Assembly (NCBI RefSeq): GCF_044762655.1
Contig: NZ_JBIWER010000002.1
Span: 744,001-808,000, forward strand
Source: Psychrobacillus sp044762655
GTDB taxonomy: Bacteria > Bacillota > Bacilli > Bacillales_A > Planococcaceae
DNA length: 64,000 nucleotides
Reading direction: 5' to 3'
Position 1 is the stretch's first letter, and every line of letters starts with the position of its first letter. A program made the position numbers and the translations under genes. Of the stretch, positions 25,702-34,829 are shown piece by piece. The notes beneath the pieces are model-generated. The model saw only the letters and a program-made list of their open reading frames with translations. It made no database searches and was not told where the DNA came from.

Positions 25702-25798
25702 TTCATCTCATATTAAAAGTATACTCGTAATAGTGAGATATCAGAGGAATTTTCGTACTTGAATACTGCTACTTTAATCTTTAATAGTGAAATAAAAT

Positions 25799-26030
25799 TT
25801 AACTACTAATTATACCGAATATAAATTTGAATTCGCTGCGTTTTTTCTTTTGTCTTTTTAAGCCGTCACGTAAATCTGCTATTAAAACTGTTTTACCTAT
25901 CCAAATTCTAAAATACAAAGAAATTGATTAGTCCTTTTATTCCTTTCTGTTCAAATTCCGTACCATCTTCTAATTCTGTTTCGGTTCTTATTAACCAGGA
26001 ATTTCCTATTCCAAATTCAATGTATATCAA
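25799..26030 (-). pseudogene. Frameshifted remnant of a DUF3977-like small protein gene
   Basis: On the minus strand, from a TTG at 26030, one frame reads YIEFGIGNSWLIRTETELED and then GTEFEQKGIKGLINFF before a stop. A neighbouring frame continues YFRIWIGKTVLIADLRDGLK, then RQKKKRSEFKFIFGIISS, to a TAA at 25799. Together they resemble the short DUF3977 family of Bacillus, from memory, with a deletion and frameshift near 25915. AAAGGGTGA lies upstream of the TTG. This explains part of the 500-bp gap 25640-26139. Confidence 0.6.
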
Positions 26031-26139
26031 ATATCAATTCACCCTTTATTCTTTAGCATTTGCCATTTCTTAAAGAAATATTTGGTGGAGATAAAATCAT
26101 CTTTTAGGAACAAAATAACCTTTGTAAGGTGGTGTGAAA

Positions 26140-26574
26140 ATGAGAAAAATCATTATAGTCCCTTCTGTTTTGCTCTTGTTGCTAACTCCAGCACAATATT
26201 CAAGTGCTGAGCCAGATTATTATCAGCCAGCTGAAAAATCTAAAGAAGAACTTATGATGGATTTGTTTTTTTCACTACTTTTACCAAATGTTCAAGAAGC
26301 AGTTTCTAATTACTACTCTGATTACCTTACCACCAGTCCTTTAGTTTATCCGTATCAAATCAAAATTTTGAAGATGGAAAGAACTAATGGCTATCGAGGT
26401 TACATGTTTTTAGTAACCATTGAAGTTACACCGGTCGTTGGACCGCATAATCCGGTAGGAAGAGATCAACTAACATTTTCAATAACTCCAAGTAAAATCT
26501 TGCTTAAAGAGTTTAAACACATGGAAACCTACGAGCTTCCTCCGAATTGGCAAGACATTATAAAGAAAAATTAA
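26140..26574 (+). CDS. Secreted DUF3888-like protein
   Basis: This 144-residue protein has an N-terminal signal peptide (RKIIIVPSVLLLLLTPAQYSSA, cleavage near residue 24). The mature part contains KEELMMDLFFSLLLPNVQEAV and a beta-rich C-terminal half. This fits the DUF3888 family of small exported Bacillus proteins, which has no known function. ATG at 26140 is preferred over GTG at 26134 because AAGGTGG precedes it. It is a single gene with its own terminator. Confidence 0.7.
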   Translation: MRKIIIVPSVLLLLLTPAQYSSAEPDYYQPAEKSKEELMMDLFFSLLLPNVQEAVSNYYSDYLTTSPLVYPYQIKILKMERTNGYRGYMFLVTIEVTPVVGPHNPVGRDQLTFSITPSKILLKEFKHMETYELPPNWQDIIKKN

Positions 26575-26597
26575 CTAATGATAAGGTTTGAACCTTT

Positions 26598-26617
26598 GTC
26601 CCCTTTTGGGGATTTTT
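26598..26617 (+). terminator. Terminator after the DUF3888-like gene
   Basis: GTCCCC-TTTT-GGGGAT followed by a run of T residues. Confidence 0.85.
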
Positions 26618-26653
26618 TTAATAGTCAAAATCACATTTAAATAAACCTTCACT

Positions 26654-27352
26654 TTATTTCCCTAAATATCTTGTATTCAATTCGGTTTCTCTAATCTCCC
26701 CTTCTACTTTTTCTACAAAATATGCCTTAGCTCTTGGTCTGGAGCTAACAGAAGCAGATAATGTTTCATTAATAAAGTGAAGAGCCACTCCATCATCTAC
26801 TGCATAACCGTCCTTTAACTTTCCGGTTAAGATCGATTCGTGATATGCAGGTTTTCTTTTATTCTCTCCATCATAATGGGGACAATTACTCCCCTTTAGG
26901 AATCCTAAACAATCCAACTTATACAAAGGAGCATTCAAGGGATCAGTTAATCCTTCTTCAAACCAACAAATTGAACCGGCACTTAAACCCGCAAGTATAA
27001 CTCCATTCTCATATGCTCTTTTCAAAACATTGTCCAGTCCCCATTCTTTCCACAAAACCAGCATATTTCTAGTATTTCCACCACCTACATAGATTACATC
27101 TTGTTCAAGAATATTTCTTTCTAAATCGGTATATTCTGGTTCAAATAACGATAAGTGAGAGGGTTTGCAAGGGAGAGTATTAAATGCATTATAATATCTT
27201 TCAATATAACTCGTTGCGTCTCCACTAGCTGTTGGGACGAAACAAACTCTGGGTAAATCTTTTTTCGTTTGAGCTAATATGTATGTATCAAGTAAAAGGT
27301 TTTCTGGTTCCATAGAAAAACCTCCGCCACCCATTGCAATAATCTGTCTCAT
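26654..27352 (-). CDS. Peptidase E-like S51 family peptidase
   Basis: This 232-residue protein has the nucleophile-elbow motif GLSAGSICWF (catalytic Ser at about residue 124) and the preceding YVGGGNTRNML motif, both typical of peptidase E and its relatives. N-terminal IIAMGGGGF is also typical. S51 enzymes cleave dipeptides with N-terminal Asp; many Bacillus paralogues are uncharacterised. GGAGGAAGCTTCAA precedes the ATG. It is cytoplasmic and apparently transcribed alone. Confidence 0.88.
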   Translation of the reverse strand: MRQIIAMGGGGFSMEPENLLLDTYILAQTKKDLPRVCFVPTASGDATSYIERYYNAFNTLPCKPSHLSLFEPEYTDLERNILEQDVIYVGGGNTRNMLVLWKEWGLDNVLKRAYENGVILAGLSAGSICWFEEGLTDPLNAPLYKLDCLGFLKGSNCPHYDGENKRKPAYHESILTGKLKDGYAVDDGVALHFINETLSASVSSRPRAKAYFVEKVEGEIRETELNTRYLGK

Positions 27353-27535
27353 TTGAAGCTTCCTCCTTTATTGTTCTTAAAATTTACCTAGATGAGGTAC
27401 ATTAAACTTCTCTTATAAATTATTCTTCTCTCACAATTACCATTGACGGCCGAATAATTTAAAATGGTATCTGCTAAATATCTTTAGCGCATTACAGGGA
27501 TTATATCTACTATTTTTACATACTTTTATTTCATT

Positions 27536-28102
27536 TTAGTCTGTAGTAGTTTTTGTCCTACGTATAGACTGATGCAAAGCTATCTTTTTTTTCTCAGCAA
27601 AATCCATTCTACACATGGACCAATCAAAACTTGTTTTTTTAATTTTTTCAGTCAGATCCCATAAATTATCAATAATTCTAAGTTCTACATTTCTTTTTAT
27701 AAGTTCAGCAAACAAATCATTGATCATCATTTTGTTGATTGGTACTTGTGTACTCTCACTGACAAAATAACCTGCAGCTCTATCTTGAAGATAAAAATCT
27801 GATGGATCAAATTCATATAAGAATAATTTGGTGTTCCTCATTCTATCAAACCAATTATGTTCGATTGCTACAACATGGGTTATTGTGTCTGATGAAAGGA
27901 AGTTACTTTTATCATGCACTGTTGTTTTTTCGGTACAATGATATGTTACCCTTGGACAATTTCGAGGAGTAAGATAATTTGGCAAACACTCTTCATTAAT
28001 TGCCCAAACTAGGCCATTTCTCTGTTCAAGATCCTTTCTCTTAGGTAATCTTGGCATAAATATAGAAATATCATCTTCCTCACTTATATGAAACAACCTC
28101 AT
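27536..28102 (-). CDS. Conserved hypothetical protein, DUF6886-like
   Basis: This 188-residue protein starts MRLFHISEEDDISIFMPR and contains VWAINEECLPNYLTPRNCPRVTY (about residues 30-52), a conserved pattern of an uncharacterised Bacillus family that I believe is DUF6886. The ATG at 28102 is preferred to the one at 28111 because AAAGGGG lies nine bases upstream of the former and abuts the latter. No membrane segment or catalytic motif is recognised. The downstream gap to 27353 holds no gene. Confidence 0.6.
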   Translation of the reverse strand: MRLFHISEEDDISIFMPRLPKRKDLEQRNGLVWAINEECLPNYLTPRNCPRVTYHCTEKTTVHDKSNFLSSDTITHVVAIEHNWFDRMRNTKLFLYEFDPSDFYLQDRAAGYFVSESTQVPINKMMINDLFAELIKRNVELRIIDNLWDLTEKIKKTSFDWSMCRMDFAEKKKIALHQSIRRTKTTTD

Positions 28103-28136
28103 TTCTGCCATCCCCTTTCACCAATGCTATTTGAAG

Positions 28137-29618
28137 TTAAGATTTAGTATTTAGCATTATTGGACTTTGTCTAAGTTTTGTAGCCTGCTCAAACGCGTAT
28201 GATAGTTTAATTAATTTCCCTTCGCTAAAAGCAGTACCTGCAAATGTAATGCCAAAAGGTTTTCCATTTTTCATATATCCAGCTGGTATTGCAATCGATG
28301 GATATCCAGCTTTTGCACAAATTGTTGATCCTATATAAGAAGGAAAAAGAATCGCATCAAGGTCATATTTTTTTAAAGCATAGTCAATACCCTGTTCTTG
28401 TGAATAATATAAATCTTCTAATTTAGCTACTAAATATTCTGGATTTCTTAAGGTATTAGGGAAAGATGCTCTTAGTTCCAATTTATTCTGTCCGTATTTT
28501 AATGCCTTATCTTTCATAGCCTTATTAAATTCAATTAACTCACTTATAGAATGAACAGGTAAATTAGATGGAAGCTGAGAAAGATAATTATCTAAACTAT
28601 GTTTAAACTCATATAAAGTTACTCCCCAATTCCAATCTCTATGAAACGACGGTATATCGATGTCTTTAAGTATTTTAGCTCCCTGGTCACTAATCGTTTC
28701 TACAACATCATTAAATAAACGATCATCGTACTCATCCGAGTTTAGAAAATCACTAGATGCTTTATTAAATACACCGATTTTTGCTCCTCTTAGTCCGTTC
28801 GAATCTAAAAAAATGGAATAGTCCTGTTCCATTCTTCCTTCACTTTTATATGTGGCAGAATCATTCCTATCCACACCAGTTAAAGCTGTAAGTAAAATAG
28901 CTGCATCCGTAACAGTTCTTGCAAATGGACCCGCAGTATCCTGAGAGTAGGTAAAAGGAATAATTCCGCTTCTGCTTATTAAACCCACAGTTGGTTTAAT
29001 ACCTACCACGGAATTTTGGATGGCTGGGCTTAGAATGGAAGCATCTGTTTCTGTACCAACGGATAAGACAGTGAAATTTGCAGCAACTGAGACAGCAGAA
29101 CCAGAGCTAGAGCCACCAACAAAAAGATCTGGATCCCCATAAGGATTTAATACCTGTCCACCTCTTGAACTGTAACCTGCCCACATTTCACTTGACATCC
29201 CGTTAGCTAACTCTGTCATATTAGTTTTTCCTAAAATCACTGCACCTGCATCACGGAGTTTTCCAACAAGGAATGCATCTTTGCTGGCAATATGATTTTC
29301 TAATGCAATAGTGCCAGCACTCGTATGCATTGAATCGCCGGTTTCAATATTGTCTTTTAAAAATACAGGAACTCCGTGCAATGGTCCCCGAATACCTTTT
29401 ATTTTTCTTTCGTAATCGAGTGCCTCAGCTATGAAAATCGCATCTGGATTTATTTCAAGTATAGAGTTTAAGTTCTGTTCGTCCTGATCATACTTTGCAA
29501 TTCTATGTAAATAATACATTACCAATTCTTTTGATGTTAAATCTCCATTATCCATAGCAGATTGTATTTCTTTAATCGTTAATTCTTCTGTGCAAAACTT
29601 ATTAAAAATAATAGTCAC
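28137..29618 (-). CDS. Amidase (amidase-signature family)
   Basis: This 493-residue protein has the amidase-signature core: catalytic Lys in GPLHGVPVFLKDNI (about residue 80), the Gly/Ser-rich stretch VGGSSSGSAVSVAA containing the cis-Ser and nucleophilic Ser, and the downstream VGIKPTVGLISRSG. The GTG at 29618 is chosen because AAGGGGG lies seven bases upstream; the longer frame to 29657 lacks a ribosome site. The substrate is unknown. It precedes the DUF6886-like gene by 34 bases on the same strand and may share its transcript. Confidence 0.87.
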   Translation of the reverse strand: MTIIFNKFCTEELTIKEIQSAMDNGDLTSKELVMYYLHRIAKYDQDEQNLNSILEINPDAIFIAEALDYERKIKGIRGPLHGVPVFLKDNIETGDSMHTSAGTIALENHIASKDAFLVGKLRDAGAVILGKTNMTELANGMSSEMWAGYSSRGGQVLNPYGDPDLFVGGSSSGSAVSVAANFTVLSVGTETDASILSPAIQNSVVGIKPTVGLISRSGIIPFTYSQDTAGPFARTVTDAAILLTALTGVDRNDSATYKSEGRMEQDYSIFLDSNGLRGAKIGVFNKASSDFLNSDEYDDRLFNDVVETISDQGAKILKDIDIPSFHRDWNWGVTLYEFKHSLDNYLSQLPSNLPVHSISELIEFNKAMKDKALKYGQNKLELRASFPNTLRNPEYLVAKLEDLYYSQEQGIDYALKKYDLDAILFPSYIGSTICAKAGYPSIAIPAGYMKNGKPFGITFAGTAFSEGKLIKLSYAFEQATKLRQSPIMLNTKS

Positions 29619-29997
29619 AAATATTCCCCCTTGCTTGTCTATAAAATAATAATTCATAAAAGCAATAACTGTAAGAGAAAAATAAAAATAAAATCTTTAT
29701 CAGGCTTTTTATTAACATCAAAAGCTTAACTTTTTCGATTAACTGCATCTTTAGTAAGCACAAAATTAATATAAAACCCCTTCCCTTCATCAAAAAAGTT
29801 CACCAACTATAAATGTGAAAGCGCTCTACATCCTATTTTATATGGTGAGGTTTTTAACTTCATTTTCTTTACAAATCTTTGGTTGAGCACGTAAAAAAAA
29901 GTCCAATCTTTCAGCATTAAAACTGACTTTATTAAACCCGAAAATAAGAATTTAGAAGAAACACAACAAATAATTACCCTAATGGTATACTCATTAG

Positions 29998-30028
29998 AAA
30001 AACCGGGTAATAGGATACCCGGTTTTTT
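29998..30028 (+). terminator. Orphan hairpin terminator in gene-free region
   Basis: AAACCGGGTA / TACCCGGTTT with loop ATAGGA followed by TTTTTT. No gene is visible upstream on the plus strand within about 400 bases, so a small RNA or a lost gene could have used it. Confidence 0.65.
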
Positions 30029-30049
30029 AGAATAAAAGTTAGATATGCA

Positions 30050-30153
30050 GTTGATTGTAGCGAAGGTCGGACGCTTTCCGTGGGCACGGATCGAGCCTGT
30101 AGTCTCTCCCTCGTGCTGTCCCACTGGAGTCACCGACCTGGGCTACAATCAAC
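30050..30153. mobile_element. MITE/REP-like element with terminal inverted repeats
   Basis: A 104-bp GC-rich segment bounded by GTTGATTGTAGCGAAGGTCG and CGACCTGGGCTACAATCAAC; the full 21-bp arms (30050-30070 and 30133-30153) match at 19 of 21 positions. The inside contains CGCTTTCCGTGGGCACGG, similar in style to abundant interspersed repeats of Bacillus-group genomes as I recall. No coding capacity. No clear target-site duplication is seen. Confidence 0.6.
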
Positions 30154-30576
30154 AATAAGCCCTTTTATACAAGGAAAGTTCCATACAATATTGTATTTAA
30201 ATGAAAGATTGATTTTAACATCAATCATTGGATTACAATTCTGATTAAAAAATTATCAGTAAATTTGCCTAATCTTCTTATGTTAAGAATAAGCCATGCT
30301 AAATCTCTCCGTATAGTACTATACATTAATTGATCTTCGTTACAGTTGCGATTCCAGCGATATAAGCGAAACCACAGAGAGTGATTCAAACGAACAAAGG
30401 ACAAGAGCGCCACAATGTGATCGCAACGCCTTTGTGCCAACATCTTTTTTGCCTGAGGAGGCTCGCCCTTACCTGTGAAAGCACCCCTGTAAGGGAAATA
30501 AGTTACATTATTTATTCGAAAAGTACATTTATTACTATCACGATTTTAATATTACTACTTGTCCATAGTGATAATT
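30154..30576. other. Gene-free stretch, possible decayed repeat
   Basis: From 29640 to 30576 no gene with a ribosome site is found. The part at 30290-30450, read on the minus strand, could encode about 70 residues without similarity to a family I recognise, and looks like more of the same interspersed repeat DNA. I see no tRNA, riboswitch or promoter with confidence. Confidence 0.4.
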
Positions 30577-33500
30577 CTAGTTATTTTGTTCTAAGTATAC
30601 ATAAACCGCCATCATTTCCTGTTTGTTTAACTCTCGAATTCGTTTGAAAATGAGCAAGTCTTCCACAAGTTCTGGCTGTATACTATCCGTAACAACATCC
30701 CTAACCTTCCCTGTCAGCCACGTATTTACTGCAATGCCTTCTACTTCTTCCTGCAGTCCCTCTTCATTGAGGCCCGTTTCATGACATTTCACACATGGAA
30801 TAGTTAATTTATAGACGCCGTCATGCAAATTATCCTCCGTGATGGCTTTTTTTCCTTTACAGAACGGACACTGATGACTTTTCCTTATTTTATTAATATT
30901 AGTAACGAGTTTTTTATAACCAAAGGCTTCATAGACATAAGTAAGTTTATTGTATTTTCCATTTGTGAAATATTTATCAATAATATTTTCTCTAGTCTCT
31001 ATAATGCCATCAAAATCACAGATAGTTACCTGATTTTTTTTGCTGATGGATTCAATATTGTCTTTAATATCGTCCCAAAATGGCAATACATTTTGCAATA
31101 CTATTTCATAATTAGCGAAGCTGGCTAATTCCAACTCTAGCATTTTCAGGGCAACTTGTGTTTCCCTAGGAAGCAAAGAGACTTCTTCGCTTAACGTCAT
31201 TTCACATCCCACTATTTCTTTCAATTTCACTAACTGTGGTAGTTCTCCAACTGTCTTAATCACTTCACCCAGAGGTTGCTTAATTATTTCACGAATATCC
31301 GTATCACCAAATTTTAGCTGTTTATGATGGTTTAACACGGAACCTTGGCAGATTGGACAAGTAATCATTTCTTTCGTTGCTTTCATTTCCTCTTTAATAA
31401 CCGATTTCGAAATGAACATATACATCCCAATGATGCTATTAAAGCCTTGCCATGTTCTCTGCGTTTTTCCTGCTTTGTCATAGAATGACTTTTCCCAATA
31501 CCCATATAAATACGTATGCTTTTCATCTGCCGTCATGTCATTAAAGCTTTTACTCAAATCATGTCCAAGCTCATTTTTAAGTTCTTCAAATAGGAATTGT
31601 AATTTTGGATATTGGTAATATTTTAATACTTCCATTACATCTGGATGCAACTGCCCATCCCAGAAAGGTACATTTTTGTCCTGAATAACAACATCAAAAT
31701 CAAATTGTTCAATTACCCCGCGGCCAGAGCAACTTGCACAATGATTATCCTGGTTATAGAAGTCGAAGCTACGCGTATCTTTATTTGTAGGATGTGATGC
31801 AATAATATGATTGATCAAGCCACCAATTTCAAAAAGAAAGCTATATTGACTATACAAATGTCGCTCTAGGTCAATTGCAATGACAGGAGCAATTTTTTCA
31901 GATTCGTATTCACCGTATATTAAACGAGCCATAGAAGATAAGCTTTTTAAAATACCGCCCTTATAGATGTTTTCTGCTTGTTTAAAATAGCTAATCTGAT
32001 TTTCTTTTAAGTGGTGAATCCCATTTTTCTGATGAACAAACGAAGGAATTTGTACAGGAGCAGCTATATGCTCGTTATCTTTCCTGCGATAATAATCATC
32101 ATGACTGAGAACTTTCAGATGGGTAACCGGTGTGAGCTGTCTTTTCCCAAAATCCACGATAAAATCAGCGTTTTCTAACACATAGGCATTATGTTCTATC
32201 ATAATCATAGAAACGGATTCATCCTCGAGAATAACCCTTACACTATCGATGAACTGATTTAATATGTTTTGTGATAGTCCCTTTGAAGGCTCATCAAAGA
32301 TAAAAAGAGTATGTGGATTTCTATTGCTAGCAAACAGTTCAGAGACTAAATGCACACATTGAAATTCCCCATTTGATAAGGACTGTGTTTTTCTTTCTAG
32401 TGTTAAATAGCCAAGTCCTAGTTTGATCAATAAACTTAAGCGTTTATGAGCGATATCGTTATTAGGTAGTTCATCCATAATATCTTCAATCGAGCGTTCA
32501 AAAAGATCTTCTATATCGCCTTGGTATTTTGTTAGTTTCTTTTTTATATCTAGAAAAGTAGCTACAGTGGAACGGCTAGTAATGGATTGGTTTCTATTTT
32601 GTCCAACCATTACAAGTTTGTCTTTTGGATATCGCTTTACGAAGTCTTTGGCGATACACTCATTAACTAGTGTAGATTTACCACAACCAGATTCTCCCGT
32701 AAAAGTGACAATTCTATTTTTGGGAATTTGAATTTCAGCGATTTGAATATTACGGCTGAAAAGATCATGAAAGTGATAATATTCGGTAGGCATTTTCTCA
32801 TTTCTTTGAGCTCTAATTGGTTTTGGACGTGGGGACTCCTCTACCAATTCACCACCATATTTTCCACTAACAGGTCCAAAGAATAGTTGCTTGTCGGTCG
32901 TGTCGAGCACTGTGTCTGAATGATCGATAAGCCATATTTGATTCTTAAAGCCTAGTTGTTTAATTTGCTCCAGAATTTTCAGCAGTGTTTCTTGATCGAG
33001 CCCAACGGAGATTTCATCAATGATAATGACGGTATTTTCACTAGCTGCCATGAATTCAGCTAAGTATAGTCGAGTTAGTTCTCCGCCCGATAACGTCCCC
33101 ATAATCCGATTGATTGTTAAGTATCCAATATTCATCTGGATGATATTTTTAAGAATAAGCTGTTTTGCTTCACTTATATGTAAATCCTTTGCTAACGAAA
33201 GAATAGCTTCAATACTTAAGTTATTGATATCGGATATATTATGAGCTTTATTCATTAAATCTATCTTATATTGAAGTATTTCTGGCTTATATCGTTGGCC
33301 CTCACATTGTTTACATTCAACATTTTGGGTAGTACCACGTCCTTTACACTTAGGACACCATCCTAATTCATTATTAAACGAAAAAACCTCAGGAGAAAGA
33401 TTAAATGCTTCCGCAAGTCGCACACGAATCTCTGTAAATACGCCTGTATGTGTTCCAATAGTTGAACGTGGATTAGAAGAAATAGATGATTTTCCCAGGA

Positions 33501-33747
33501 AAAGAACTAGAGGCATTTCTTCCATCTTGATGGCACTAAAATTCGTTTCCATAATATTTGGAAATAAATATTGATATTCAGCCTTAGGTAACAATGAAAC
33601 GAGGCGTTTCTTGGATTCCTCCCCAATTGTTTGGCAAAAAGTTGTTTTACCAGATCCAGAAAGACCTGCAATTCCTAACGATGTATCTACCGGTAGTACA
33701 GTATCTAAATGGTTAATATTGTTCGCAATTAATTGTTTTATCTTCAA
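30577..33747 (-). CDS. Divergent UvrA-like double ATPase with C-terminal zinc-ribbon extension
   Basis: About 1056 residues. Two UvrA-type ATPase modules: Walker A GLSGSGKTT (about 28-36) and GESGCGKST (about 351-359), signature LSGGE (about 219-223) and a degenerate LSNGE (about 457-461), Walker B IIIDEISVGLD and IFDEPSKGL. A UvrA-like zinc finger (CPKCKGRG, then CKQC) is at about 131-148 and RSTIGTHTGVF matches the UvrA insertion region. Beyond residue 550 an extension carries further Cys pairs at about 670 (CASC), 797 (CPIC), 960 (CPFC) and 985 (CVKC). Housekeeping UvrA has about 950 residues, so this is a paralogue. The TTG at 33747 after GGAGTGGA seems the likeliest start; the frame extends to 33798. 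Function is unknown: repair, drug resistance or nucleic-acid sensing are possible. Confidence 0.78.
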   Translation of the reverse strand: MKIKQLIANNINHLDTVLPVDTSLGIAGLSGSGKTTFCQTIGEESKKRLVSLLPKAEYQYLFPNIMETNFSAIKMEEMPLVLFLGKSSISSNPRSTIGTHTGVFTEIRVRLAEAFNLSPEVFSFNNELGWCPKCKGRGTTQNVECKQCEGQRYKPEILQYKIDLMNKAHNISDINNLSIEAILSLAKDLHISEAKQLILKNIIQMNIGYLTINRIMGTLSGGELTRLYLAEFMAASENTVIIIDEISVGLDQETLLKILEQIKQLGFKNQIWLIDHSDTVLDTTDKQLFFGPVSGKYGGELVEESPRPKPIRAQRNEKMPTEYYHFHDLFSRNIQIAEIQIPKNRIVTFTGESGCGKSTLVNECIAKDFVKRYPKDKLVMVGQNRNQSITSRSTVATFLDIKKKLTKYQGDIEDLFERSIEDIMDELPNNDIAHKRLSLLIKLGLGYLTLERKTQSLSNGEFQCVHLVSELFASNRNPHTLFIFDEPSKGLSQNILNQFIDSVRVILEDESVSMIMIEHNAYVLENADFIVDFGKRQLTPVTHLKVLSHDDYYRRKDNEHIAAPVQIPSFVHQKNGIHHLKENQISYFKQAENIYKGGILKSLSSMARLIYGEYESEKIAPVIAIDLERHLYSQYSFLFEIGGLINHIIASHPTNKDTRSFDFYNQDNHCASCSGRGVIEQFDFDVVIQDKNVPFWDGQLHPDVMEVLKYYQYPKLQFLFEELKNELGHDLSKSFNDMTADEKHTYLYGYWEKSFYDKAGKTQRTWQGFNSIIGMYMFISKSVIKEEMKATKEMITCPICQGSVLNHHKQLKFGDTDIREIIKQPLGEVIKTVGELPQLVKLKEIVGCEMTLSEEVSLLPRETQVALKMLELELASFANYEIVLQNVLPFWDDIKDNIESISKKNQVTICDFDGIIETRENIIDKYFTNGKYNKLTYVYEAFGYKKLVTNINKIRKSHQCPFCKGKKAITEDNLHDGVYKLTIPCVKCHETGLNEEGLQEEVEGIAVNTWLTGKVRDVVTDSIQPELVEDLLIFKRIRELNKQEMMAVYVYLEQNN

Positions 33748-33868
33748 AGTGCTTTCCACTCCACTTCTACCATATTTCAAAAATAAGAAAGAGCACAATT
33801 CTATTTACTGAATTGCACTCTGTTGTGTAAGAATTTAATTTTACTATTCTGGTAATAATTTATCCAGT

Positions 33869-34096
33869 CTAATCAATATTAAAATTTTCGTCTTCACTTC
33901 TGTATTCTAATAAATCTCCAGGTTGGCAATCTAAAGCTTTGCAAATTGCTTCTAATGTGGATAATCGAACCGCTTTTGCCTTTCCATTTTTTAAGATTGA
34001 AAGGTTTGCCATCGTGATTCCAACCCTCTCTGAAAGTTCCGTCACACTCATTTTCCGTTTAGCGAGCATCACGTCAATATTTATAATTATGGCCAT
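33869..34096 (-). CDS. Small XRE-family transcriptional regulator (YozG-like)
   Basis: This 75-residue protein is essentially one Cro/C1-type helix-turn-helix: DVMLAKRKMSVTELSERVGI, TMANLSILKNGKAKAVRLST, LEAICKALDCQPGDLLEY. The ATG at 34096 follows GAGGTGA. It lies just downstream of the DUF2975 membrane protein gene, as YozG lies with YoaS in B. subtilis. The pair is common in Firmicutes and probably self-regulates; the signal is unknown. Confidence 0.88.
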   Translation of the reverse strand: MAIIINIDVMLAKRKMSVTELSERVGITMANLSILKNGKAKAVRLSTLEAICKALDCQPGDLLEYRSEDENFNID

Positions 34097-34111
34097 TTTA
34101 TTCACCTCAGC

Positions 34112-34603
34112 TCAGACTATTAAATCATTTTCCTCTTTCAAATTGATAGCTTCTTTTAAAAGTCTTTGGAGAACTGCCGCAAAAACAGCAATCACCATCG
34201 AAGCAAAAATAGGGACCATCCCAACTATTATGAGACCTGGAGCGTCGTCTACCTCCGCCATTATATAAACGAATGGTAAGGCCACAACATACAAGCAGAT
34301 AATGATGATGGCAGACCTTTTAATTTTGTTTAAAGCCTTCACAGATAAATCTGAAAATGCTTGGTTTTTGTCAATATAGCTGACAAGATTAAAAGATTGG
34401 TAGAGTGCAAAGTAAAATGGTACTGCTGATATATACATAACCAGTAACAGACCGTATACAACAAATGCCAAATCTGAACCCTTTTCTGTGGCTTCATTTG
34501 CTTCCATCGCTATCTGGGGCAGTAAAAATATACATAGAGCTAGAACTGGTAATCCCATAAGAATAACGGCTAGCTTCAAAAAGAGTGTTGATCCACGTTT
34601 CAT
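34112..34603 (-). CDS. DUF2975 membrane protein (YoaS-like)
   Basis: This 163-residue protein has four membrane segments (about residues 8-28, 45-66, 97-118 and 125-150) and the conserved loop SLVSYIDKNQAFSDLSVKALNKIKR-type motif of DUF2975 in its middle (here FNLVSYIDKNQAFSDLS). GAGGTGCTTAT lies before the ATG. It is co-transcribed with the XRE regulator 16 bases downstream. Function is unknown. Confidence 0.87.
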   Translation of the reverse strand: MKRGSTLFLKLAVILMGLPVLALCIFLLPQIAMEANEATEKGSDLAFVVYGLLLVMYISAVPFYFALYQSFNLVSYIDKNQAFSDLSVKALNKIKRSAIIIICLYVVALPFVYIMAEVDDAPGLIIVGMVPIFASMVIAVFAAVLQRLLKEAINLKEENDLIV

Positions 34604-34829
34604 ATAAGCACCTCACTATTTATTATGCTCTCATTTTAACTCATTATTTATCGTTATACAATATATAATTGTTCTTAATCACTATTTTTTTATTGGTGTA
34701 TGGTATTTTGAACTTGAGCTTAGCTACTTTTTCAATCATCCAAAAAGTCACTGAAATTAAGTATAGTTTTCTCCTTTAAAGCTAACTCTATAATGAAAGC
34801 TTAATAATGGAAGGAGCCTATTATTCCAC

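Noticed and set aside
30225..30443. 72-residue minus-strand ORF as a transposase fragment
   Set aside because: No DDE or helix-turn-helix pattern is visible and the DNA looks like repeat sequence; I cannot support a coding call.
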